A program made the position numbers and the translations under genes. Positions 6,478 to 11,721 of a DNA stretch of 11,721 nt are shown here, piece after piece. The notes under the pieces were generated by a model, which had not been told where the DNA came from, did not search any database, and was given only the letters and a program-made list of their open reading frames with translations. Source of the stretch: Deltaproteobacteria bacterium (GTDB lineage: Bacteria; Desulfobacterota; DSM-4660; Desulfatiglandales; HGW-15); the NCBI GenBank assembly GCA_016926135.1, contig JAFGPH010000580.1:1-11721 (forward strand). The letters are read 5' to 3'. Position 1 is the first letter of the stretch, and each line of letters begins with the position of its first letter.

Positions 6478-7572
6478 ATGACAAGGACCGTCACCATTGC
6501 AAGCGGGAAGGGCGGTGTGGGAAAGACCAATCTGGCCGTCAATCTCGCCATAGCCCTATCCAGAGCGGGCCGGAAGACTTGTCTCTTTGATGCCGATCTC
6601 GGATTGGCCAACGTGGACATCCTCTTGGGCCTGGCGCCTCGATGCACCCTGAAGGATGTGGTCATGAACGGCGCGTCGGTAAGGGAGGTAATGGTCCGGG
6701 ATGTGGAAGGGGTCGACATCCTCCCGGGCTGCTCCGGCGTGGAGGAGATGGCCGACCTCGATCCGGGAGGGATGGATCATCTCATCCGGTCTCTTTCAGA
6801 ATTGTCCGAATATGGCTTCCTGATTTTTGACACCTCCGCCGGCATATCGAGGCATGTGACCTCCTTCTGTCTCGCCTCCTCGGAGACCGTGCTCGTCGTC
6901 ACTCCAGAACCCACGTCGCTAACGGATGCCTATGCCCTCCTCAAGACCCTCTCCTTAAAGGGGTTCAAGGGGAGAGTGAGGGTGGTGATCAATCAGTGCG
7001 GGAGCGCATCTCTGGCGGAGGCGGCGTTCAAAAAGCTGAAATCGGCGGCCTCCAAATACCTTGCCGTGGCGATCTCTCCCCTCGGTGTCATCCGGAAGGA
7101 CCCCAAGGTTTCCCAGGCCGTGAAGAGCCAGAAATCAGTGCTTTCCCTCTACCCGGACGGTCTCTACTCAAGGGCCGTCCGGAGGATCGGGGATCGGCTC
7201 CTCGATGAGGCTGGAGAGCCTCTGGGACGGCAGGATATGACTTCCTTCTGGAGGAGCTGGCTGGGGTTCATCTCAGGAGACGAGTCCATTGCCAGCGTCC
7301 CGGCCGGGAAAGACGCCAAATCAGGCCACGAGGTGAATCAGCTCTCTTCCGGGAGTGTGGAAAGACTCGTCGAGGATGTCTCCTCCATTTCCAGGGAACT
7401 CCGTCTCATCCGTCGCGCCCTGGAAGCAAACGGCAAGGGGATATCCCTTCCCGTCACCCCCCCATCGGGTTTGCGGGAATGGAATCCTGCACCGATCCAG
7501 CTTGATATCGAGGGATTCATGCGGGGGCGCTGTCTCGAGGAAAAGGATCCGTCGGATGGCAAGCAAGGTTGA
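6478..7572 (+). CDS. MinD/FlhG-like ParA-family ATPase with C-terminal coiled-coil extension
   Basis: A 364-residue deviant-Walker P-loop ATPase. Key elements are Walker A SGKGGVGKTN (9-18) with signature Lys11 and catalytic-loop Lys16, the switch I region FDADLGLANVDILLG (37-51), and Walker B FLIFDTSAG (114-122) with Asp118. The LGLANVDILLG form is typical of the FlhG/FleN and MinD branch, which position cell-surface machines by ATP-dependent dimerisation. The DQAxxLR-type N-terminal FlhF-activating motif of FlhG is absent, because the protein begins right at the P-loop strand. I see no clear C-terminal amphipathic membrane helix. Instead, about 100 extra residues (265-364) include a probable coiled coil at 303-327. 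ATG 6478 has an AAGGA ribosome site; longer upstream starts would run through the hairpin region. Given its neighbours, it may localise the ATPase machine (inference). Confidence 0.88.
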   Translation: MTRTVTIASGKGGVGKTNLAVNLAIALSRAGRKTCLFDADLGLANVDILLGLAPRCTLKDVVMNGASVREVMVRDVEGVDILPGCSGVEEMADLDPGGMDHLIRSLSELSEYGFLIFDTSAGISRHVTSFCLASSETVLVVTPEPTSLTDAYALLKTLSLKGFKGRVRVVINQCGSASLAEAAFKKLKSAASKYLAVAISPLGVIRKDPKVSQAVKSQKSVLSLYPDGLYSRAVRRIGDRLLDEAGEPLGRQDMTSFWRSWLGFISGDESIASVPAGKDAKSGHEVNQLSSGSVERLVEDVSSISRELRLIRRALEANGKGISLPVTPPSGLREWNPAPIQLDIEGFMRGRCLEEKDPSDGKQG

Positions 7573-8449
7573 AAAAATCATAGCAAGAATAGAGCAGATA
7601 CCGACACTACCGGTTGTGTCGCAGCATATCGTGAGACTGCTTGGAGAGGATGATGTGCCCCTCAAACGGGTGGCGGAGATCATTGAGAAGGATCAGTCCC
7701 TGGCCGTGAAGATCCTAAAGGCGGCCAATTCCTCCTTTTACGGGACACTCCATAAGATCAGTTCCATCGACCATGCCCTCGCCATGCTGGGAACGGAAGA
7801 GGTCAGGGCGATCCTGCTCTCCTCTTCCGTTTACAGGTTCTTTTACCGTGATTCGGGGGACCGCTTCGACCGCACCCGTTTCTGGAGACACTCTGTGGTT
7901 TGCAGTCAGGTGGCCAAATACCTTGCGCGGCACTTTCGGATGAAGGGCGACGACAGCCTGTTTCTCTCGGGCCTCATCCACGACATCGGCAAGGTGGTGC
8001 TGGATCAATACTTTCAGGAAGACTTCCTGAAGATCACTGCCCGTGTTTCCGGGGACGGGGAAACCTTTACCCAGGTCGAGAAGGAGATCCTGGGTACGAC
8101 CCACTATCAGGTGGCGGCCAAGTTGCTTCAGCAATGGGGTTTCCCCAACAAGTTGGTTTTCCAGGTCTTCTACCACCACGCCCCCTGGGCGGATCGCAAC
8201 GACGGTGTCGGGTCCACCCTGGTATATCTCGCCGATCAGCTCACCAAAATGGCGGGCTATGCCTGCCTGGAAAACGAGAAATACCCGGATGTGGGCATAT
8301 TCACCGAGTCAAGGGCCTTTGACTTCCTCAACAACAGCGGTTTCGATCTGGATCGCGGCTCCGTGGAGAGATTGCTCGGTCAGATCGAGCAATTCATCGC
8401 CATGGAAGGAGAGAACATGTTGAGACTCTTTGACGAGTCAGTGAATTGA
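7556..8449 (+). CDS. HDOD-domain signalling protein
   Basis: A 297-residue HDOD protein. The family marker IPTLP occurs at 15-19, followed by helices with AANSSFYG (57-63) and SIDHALAMLGTEEVR (70-84). HD-type metal ligands are kept: His112 in WRHS, His142-Asp143 in GLIHDIGK, His183 in THYQVA, and His207-His208. HDOD domains usually act as non-enzymatic signalling modules in c-di-GMP, motility and stress pathways (known). With the ligands retained, residual activity cannot be excluded. I chose ATG 7556 because the domain begins at once and AAGGA (7543-7547) is 8 bases upstream. The start lies inside the MinD-like gene and the two overlap by 17 bases, so translation is probably coupled and the proteins may work together. 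Confidence 0.9.
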   Translation: MASKVEKIIARIEQIPTLPVVSQHIVRLLGEDDVPLKRVAEIIEKDQSLAVKILKAANSSFYGTLHKISSIDHALAMLGTEEVRAILLSSSVYRFFYRDSGDRFDRTRFWRHSVVCSQVAKYLARHFRMKGDDSLFLSGLIHDIGKVVLDQYFQEDFLKITARVSGDGETFTQVEKEILGTTHYQVAAKLLQQWGFPNKLVFQVFYHHAPWADRNDGVGSTLVYLADQLTKMAGYACLENEKYPDVGIFTESRAFDFLNNSGFDLDRGSVERLLGQIEQFIAMEGENMLRLFDESVN

Positions 8450-8488
8450 ACGAGCCCGCAGGAGATTTTTGTTCCTTACCTTACTGAA

Positions 8489-8506
8489 GCGAAGGAGCGC
8501 CTTCGC
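8489..8506. other. Stem-loop after the HDOD gene
   Basis: GCGAAGG (8489-8495) and CCTTCGC (8500-8506) form a perfect 7-bp stem with loop AGCG, 40 bases after the HDOD stop. No T-run follows (the next bases are ACCCCCGGGG), so a factor-independent terminator is doubtful. It may instead mark or protect the 3' end of the upstream transcript. Confidence 0.4.
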
Positions 8507-8550
8507 ACCCCCGGGGCCCGAATCAGCCGACAGGAGCCATATTTCTGAGG

Positions 8551-8580
8551 TTGACAACCTGTTCGGAATCCCTCTAAGAT
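8551..8580 (+). promoter_or_regulatory. Sigma-70-like promoter for the DUF2333 gene
   Basis: A perfect -35 box TTGACA (8551-8556) is followed by an 18-base spacer and TAAGAT (8575-8580), which matches 4 of 6 bases of the -10 consensus. Transcription would start near 8587, leaving a leader of about 150 bases. This suggests the DUF2333 gene is at least partly uncoupled from the sigma-54 unit upstream. Confidence 0.5.
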
Positions 8581-8609
8581 GCCCGGCAGATGGTGATGAA
8601 ATGGCACTC

Positions 8610-8667
8610 GGGTGTCGACAGGGAGAGACCGGAAAGGGTCTCCTGATCGTCTTGACTTCCGACACCC
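8610..8667 (+). promoter_or_regulatory. Nested stem structure in the DUF2333 leader
   Basis: GGGTGTCG (8610-8617) pairs perfectly over 8 bp with CGACACCC (8660-8667). An inner stem, GAGACC (8625-8630) with GGTCTC (8637-8642), closes a GGAAAG loop. The whole fold sits inside the predicted leader and ends 68 bases before the start codon. It matches no riboswitch class I recognise. Confidence 0.4.
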
Positions 8668-8735
8668 TGCGCCTGCCACGACAACTCCTCGCCGGCGATT
8701 CGTCCCGTGCCGCTTTCACATGAAGGAGAAGGGTG

Positions 8736-9707
8736 ATGGATGAAAAAGGATCCCAGCAACTTGCCGAGCAACCAGGAAAAGGTCATTCCGGTCGGGTCGT
8801 CCTGGCAGTGGTGGCGGCTCTGATCCTCTTTTGCGCGGTCGTGATGGTCATCCATTCCAGGAAGCCGGGCCACCTGACCCCTGAGAACGTGGATTCCAAG
8901 GTCAAAGGGGCGTATTTCATCGGAGTGAATCAGGCGCTGATCAGGCAGATGGCTGATAACTGGTTGCCCAACGATCTCTTCTGGCCCACCGCGTTTCTGG
9001 ACAACATCCCCAGTTTCCAGATCGGAGAGCTGGAGGTGGTCAGATACAATCTCCGGGTTCTGCGGGACAATCTCACACGGATGAGGACCACCGATAAACT
9101 GGACCCTTTTGCCGAGGCCGCCTTCACGGCCCTCTCCAATGATCCCCACAAGTGGTGGTTCCCTTCGGCGGAGAGCAAGTGGAGCCAGGGTTACAGGAGC
9201 CTGGAGAGCTTTCATCAGAATCTGGTCGTCGGAAAAGCCAACTTCTATCCCAGGGCGGATAACCTGTTGGAACTGATCAGTCAGTACGTCTCCCTCATGG
9301 GAGGGGCCAACACGAGACTGATCAATGCGCCCCGGGATATCAAGGATGCGGTGTCCCTGGAAGAGGACAGGAAGGGGGATTCCGGGACTCCGAGCACGGT
9401 GGAAGTCAAAATACCCTGGAACCGGATCGACGACAATTTCTATTACGCCCAAGGCGTGGCATATGCCCTCCATGAATCCTTCAGGGCCATTGAGGTCGAC
9501 TTCCAGGCCGTCCTCAAAGACAAGAACTGCATCCCCCTTGTCCGCAAAATCCTGGAACTCTTGAAGCGTTGCGACTTCGAACCCCTCATCATTTTTAACG
9601 GGGACCCGGACAGCATCTTTGCAAACCATTCCCTGAACCTTTCAGGGGTATTCAATGATGCCAGGCAGAAGATGAGCTCTCTCATCGTCGCACTGATGCA
9701 AGGCTAG
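8736..9707 (+). CDS. DUF2333 family membrane-anchored protein
   Basis: A 323-residue protein with a short cytoplasmic N-terminus, one transmembrane helix at about 20-40 (GRVVLAVVAALILFCAVVMVI), and a large part predicted to face the periplasm. Recognition as DUF2333 rests on remembered family features: the central DDNFYYAQGVAYALHE region followed by FRAIEVDF, and the C-terminal ANHSLNLSGVFNDAR end. Length and single-anchor topology fit the family. Its function is not known. ATG 8736 is chosen over the adjacent GTG 8733 because GGAG (8725-8728) is 7 bases from the ATG. It lies 286 bases after the HDOD gene with its own likely promoter, and could be an envelope partner of the machine encoded upstream (inference). 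Confidence 0.85.
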   Translation: MDEKGSQQLAEQPGKGHSGRVVLAVVAALILFCAVVMVIHSRKPGHLTPENVDSKVKGAYFIGVNQALIRQMADNWLPNDLFWPTAFLDNIPSFQIGELEVVRYNLRVLRDNLTRMRTTDKLDPFAEAAFTALSNDPHKWWFPSAESKWSQGYRSLESFHQNLVVGKANFYPRADNLLELISQYVSLMGGANTRLINAPRDIKDAVSLEEDRKGDSGTPSTVEVKIPWNRIDDNFYYAQGVAYALHESFRAIEVDFQAVLKDKNCIPLVRKILELLKRCDFEPLIIFNGDPDSIFANHSLNLSGVFNDARQKMSSLIVALMQG

Positions 9708-9726
9708 TCCACCGTCTTCCCCTTCG

Positions 9727-9739
9727 ACCGGGAGCCGGT
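9727..9739. other. Small hairpin between DUF2333 gene and hypA
   Basis: ACCGG (9727-9731) and CCGGT (9735-9739) form a 5-bp stem with a 3-base loop in the 67-base gap before hypA. There is no T-run after it. No promoter is evident in this gap, so hypA may be read from upstream. Confidence 0.3.
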
Positions 9740-9774
9740 TTCAGAGGCACCCCCGTGGCTACCTGGTGAATTCC

Positions 9775-10116
9775 ATGCATGAGATGTCCATTGCACAGAG
9801 TCTGATCGAAATCATTCAGGAAGAGATGGCCAAAAACCAGGCAAGGATCCTGAGGTCCGTGCGTCTCCACGTGGGTGAGATGTCCGCAGTGGTGCCGGAT
9901 TCCCTCTCTTTTTGCTTCGAGGTGATCACGGCAGGGACCGAGATGGAAGGCGCACGGCTGTTGATGGACATCATCCCTCTGGAGGGAAAATGCCTGTCCT
10001 GCGGGGAGACATTCCGGATCAGGGATTATGTGTTTTCCTGTCCTTCGTGCGGCGGAACCGACGTGGAGACCGTCTCCGGGCAGGAACTCTCCATCACGGA
10101 AATCGAGGTGGAGTGA
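9775..10116 (+). CDS. hypA: HypA, nickel-insertion chaperone for [NiFe]-hydrogenase
   Basis: A 113-residue protein of standard HypA length. The N-terminal MHEMSIAQSL carries His2, the nickel-binding residue (with the neighbouring Glu3). The zinc loop has two CxxC pairs: Cys73/Cys76 in CLSCGE and Cys89/Cys92 in CPSCGG. HypA takes nickel to the hydrogenase large-subunit precursor together with HypB, in the cytoplasm, and in some species also serves urease (known). I chose ATG 9775 rather than the GTG three codons upstream because Met-His must be the N-terminus for nickel binding; GGTGA sits 6 bases upstream. The hypB gene follows after 170 bases. No hydrogenase structural gene or hypCDEF is in the window. 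Confidence 0.96.
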   Translation: MHEMSIAQSLIEIIQEEMAKNQARILRSVRLHVGEMSAVVPDSLSFCFEVITAGTEMEGARLLMDIIPLEGKCLSCGETFRIRDYVFSCPSCGGTDVETVSGQELSITEIEVE

Positions 10117-10126
10117 AGAGAAGATC

Positions 10127-10211
10127 GGAGTGATGGAGTGCCGGAGTCCTGGGCAGCAGGGGATTCGGGAGATGTGGATCTCTTTTTCCTGTCCGACGCT
10201 CCGGCACTTCA
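10127..10211. repeat. Palindromic intergenic element between hypA and hypB
   Basis: Three GGAGT words sit exactly 8 bases apart (10127, 10135, 10143). The segment 10134-10146 pairs with 10199-10211 at 12 of 13 positions plus one G-T pair, including a perfect 10-bp core AGTGCCGGAG/CTCCGGCACT. The 52-base interior holds GAGAT-GTGG-ATCTC (10169-10182) followed by TTTTT, a weak terminator-like hairpin. It resembles dispersed palindromic elements with GGAGT-type periodic arms; this resemblance is from memory and unverified. Confidence 0.5.
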
Positions 10212-10286
10212 CGACCCTTCTGAACTTCGTTTTTTCAGAGGTCCAGAGGGGTTGAATTCGGGAAAGAAGGGATGGGGAGTATAGGT

Positions 10287-10949
10287 ATGAAGATCGCGGT
10301 GGTGAGAAACATACTTGAGGCCAATGAAAGGATCGCCGAGCTCAATCGAGAGGTGTTCAACACGAATCGGCTTTTTGTCATCAATCTCATGAGTTCACCC
10401 GGTGCCGGAAAAACGAGCCTGCTGGAGGAGACCATCGACCGGTTGAAGGAGGATGTGAGGATAGGGATCATCGAGGGGGACATCCAGTCCTCCCAGGACG
10501 CCGAACGGATAGCCAGGAAGGGTATCCCCGTGGTCCAGATCAACACGGGGGGGGCGTGCCACCTGGACGGAAATATGATCAGGGAGACCTTCCAGGAGTT
10601 CGATTTCAAGAACCTGGATCTTCTCGTGGTGGAGAATGTGGGAAACCTGGTCTGTCCGGCTGAGTTCAAGGTGGGCGAGGACATGAAGGTCATGATCCTG
10701 AGCGTGACCGAGGGGGATGACAAGCCCTTGAAATACCCTCTCATGTTTCACGAGTCGAAGGTGCTGCTGATCAACAAGATCGATCTTCTTCCCTACGTGG
10801 ACTGCAGCCTTAAAAAGATCAGGGAGGACGCGCTCGGGATCAACCCGGACCTGAGGATTTTTGAGGTCTCGTGCAAAACAGGAGAAGGAGTGCAGGAGTG
10901 GTGCTCCTGGTTGAAGGAGGCCGTCAGGACGAGCGGCAGGCCGGGGTGA
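10287..10949 (+). CDS. hypB: HypB, GTPase for hydrogenase nickel insertion
   Basis: A 220-residue SIMIBI-class GTPase. Seen are the P-loop SSPGAGKT (36-43), EGD (63-65), the G3-region VVENVGN (114-120), NKID (163-166) and SCKTG (195-199). The G-domain metal site is intact, with Cys91-His92 in GGACHLDG and Cys123 in NLVCPA; this site binds nickel or zinc and couples it to GTP hydrolysis and dimerisation. The high-affinity N-terminal CxxCGC motif of E. coli HypB and the His-rich stretch of nickel-storing homologues are both missing, so delivery probably depends on HypA or another carrier (inference). ATG 10287 has GGGGAG (10274-10279) 7 bases upstream and starts the conserved MKI region; ATG 10272 overlaps that site and is less likely. 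The kinase gene starts 6 bases after the stop. Confidence 0.95.
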   Translation: MKIAVVRNILEANERIAELNREVFNTNRLFVINLMSSPGAGKTSLLEETIDRLKEDVRIGIIEGDIQSSQDAERIARKGIPVVQINTGGACHLDGNMIRETFQEFDFKNLDLLVVENVGNLVCPAEFKVGEDMKVMILSVTEGDDKPLKYPLMFHESKVLLINKIDLLPYVDCSLKKIREDALGINPDLRIFEVSCKTGEGVQEWCSWLKEAVRTSGRPG

Positions 10950-10955
10950 TGCCCC
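10943..10955 (+). promoter_or_regulatory. Hairpin occluding the ribosome site of the kinase gene
   Basis: GGGG (10943-10946) can pair with CCCC (10952-10955) around a TGATG loop that contains the hypB stop codon, directly before ATG 10956. The GGGGTG run is the only ribosome-binding candidate, so this 4-bp stem would hide it until a ribosome finishing hypB opens it. Confidence 0.4.
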
Positions 10956-11630
10956 ATGTTCGATAGCCTGACGCTCTCCGATCTTCCGGATCGCAGCCGC
11001 AAGGTCCTCCGGGAACGATCCTCCACCAGACCCGTCCTCTGGGTTGTGGAAGAAAGCGGGACGGAGGCCGTTGTCAAGGATTTCAGCAGGAACGGGTTTC
11101 TCTATCGACATACGGTGGGAAGGTTCCTGGTATGGCGGGAAGAGAAGGCCTACAGGAGGTTGAGAGGTCTCCGAGGGATTCCCGCCCTCTACCGGGTGAT
11201 CGACGGACAGGCGCTGGTGATCGGGCGCCTGCAGGGCAGGAGTCTGGAGGGAATCGAGAAAGAGAAAAGGCTTCCCGGGGCCTTTTTCGAGCAACTGGAA
11301 GACCTGGTGGCGAGAGCCCACGCAAGGGGTATCGCCCACTGTGACCTGAAGCGGGCACCCAACATTCTCCTGGGTGATGACGGAAGACCCTATATTGTGG
11401 ATTGGTCCGCCTCGGTTTCCGCAAGTGAGTTCTCCCTTTTTCCTCTGGACCGCATCTACCGCAGATTCCTGTTGGACGACTTCAATGCGATCACGAAAAT
11501 TCAACTGAGACACCGCCCGGATGACGTGAGCGATGAGAGGAAACGGCGCTATCTTCATCGGAGCGCGGCAGAGCGCCTTGTACGCTCGCTGCGAGACACA
11601 CTCCGCGATCTCCTGAAAAGGGTGGCATGA
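10956..11630 (+). CDS. Small RIO/InaA-like protein kinase-fold protein
   Basis: A 224-residue protein with a compact kinase fold. Visible elements are the ATP lysine Lys41 in VVKDF, an alpha-C glutamate candidate Glu62 or Glu63 in REEKAYRRL, the hinge region ALVIGRLQGRSL (86-97), the catalytic loop HCDLKRAPNIL (128-138) with Asp130 and Asn136, and the metal aspartate Asp149 in IVDW, replacing DFG. No glycine-rich loop is evident. The Asp-to-Asn spacing is one residue longer than in Hanks kinases, as in some small bacterial RIO/InaA/lipopolysaccharide-kinase relatives. The C-terminal 70 residues are highly basic (ERKRRYLHR, RSLRDTLRDLLKR). The substrate is unknown; protein or lipopolysaccharide phosphorylation are both possible. 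It starts 6 bases after hypB and is probably translated with it, yet a role in hydrogenase maturation is not established. Confidence 0.8.
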   Translation: MFDSLTLSDLPDRSRKVLRERSSTRPVLWVVEESGTEAVVKDFSRNGFLYRHTVGRFLVWREEKAYRRLRGLRGIPALYRVIDGQALVIGRLQGRSLEGIEKEKRLPGAFFEQLEDLVARAHARGIAHCDLKRAPNILLGDDGRPYIVDWSASVSASEFSLFPLDRIYRRFLLDDFNAITKIQLRHRPDDVSDERKRRYLHRSAAERLVRSLRDTLRDLLKRVA

Positions 11631-11631
11631 G

Positions 11632-11721
11632 CGAAGGGTTTGCGCAAAAATAACTTCACATCTTGTTAATCGGGCTCGTTCGTGCTGAGGTATCGAAGCA
11701 CGCGCCCACGTTCGCCCTTCG
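11632..11721. repeat. REP-like palindromic intergenic repeat, cut by window edge
   Basis: CGTGCT (11681-11686) and AGCACG (11697-11702) form a perfect 6-bp stem around a GAGGTATCGA loop, flanked by GGGC (11672-11675) and GCCC (11704-11707). The text GTTCGTGCTGAGG...TCGAAGCACG is a variant of the widespread TTCGTGCTGAG-CTTGTCGAAGCACGAA intergenic palindrome (recognised from memory). GTTCGCCCTTCG at the right edge looks like the first half of a second unit, and CGAAGGG at 11632-11638 is complementary to CCCTTCG at 11715-11721. Confidence 0.55.

Noticed and set aside
8602..8617. Second sigma-54 promoter (TGGCAC) before the DUF2333 gene
   Set aside because: The -12 element reads TGTC instead of TTGC, so the essential GC is absent at the required spacing.
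8469..8723. Possible 84-residue gene between the HDOD and DUF2333 genes
   Set aside because: TTG start, no ribosome site, and it runs across a promoter-like element and stem-loops; the product has no recognisable features.
10395..11558. Long antisense frame spanning hypB and the kinase gene
   Set aside because: Both genes on the plus strand have full motif support; the antisense product resembles no family.

Overview
The window is GC-rich DNA, densely packed with genes, from a Gram-negative bacterium. The gene set is a GspE/PilB-family ATPase, a GspG-like pseudopilin, an HD-GYP sensor, an FlhG/MinD-like ATPase, an HDOD protein, a DUF2333 protein and HypA/HypB, with one well-formed sigma-54 promoter. 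This fits a deltaproteobacterial (Desulfobacterota-type) lineage best. That assignment is inference from gene content; no rRNA or other taxonomic marker is present.

Left part (about 89-3228, minus strand): three genes read leftward, probably as one unit. They are a GspG-like pseudopilin, a membrane-bound HD-GYP c-di-GMP phosphodiesterase with periplasmic sensor, HAMP and GAF domains, and a small lipoprotein of unknown function.

Middle (3229-3683): a divergent intergenic region of 455 bp. It carries a sigma-54 -24/-12 element pointing right and, upstream of it, a cluster of alternating GAATCAG/CTGATTC half-sites that look like an activator site. There is a GNRA-capped hairpin in the predicted leader.

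Right of it (3684-8449, plus strand): a large secretion-type ATPase with eight tandem 28-residue MshEN/GspE-N motifs and an unassigned C-terminal extension; a MinD/FlhG-like ATPase preceded by competing hairpins and a G-quadruplex motif; and an HDOD protein overlapping it by 17 bases. Then comes a DUF2333 membrane protein (8736-9707) with its own sigma-70-like promoter and a structured leader.

Far right (9775-11630, plus strand): hypA, hypB and a small RIO/InaA-like protein kinase, followed by a palindromic REP-like intergenic repeat cut by the window edge. No other hydrogenase or hyp gene is in view.

Working model (inference): the two divergent units look like one c-di-GMP-linked machine. 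The pseudopilin would be a fibre or piston subunit, the multi-repeat ATPase its motor and possibly a c-di-GMP sensor, the MinD-like protein a positioning factor, and HDOD and HD-GYP proteins the signalling parts. No inner-membrane platform (PilC/GspF), secretin or prepilin peptidase lies in the window, so the cluster is either an accessory locus of a system encoded elsewhere or a separate, undescribed variant.
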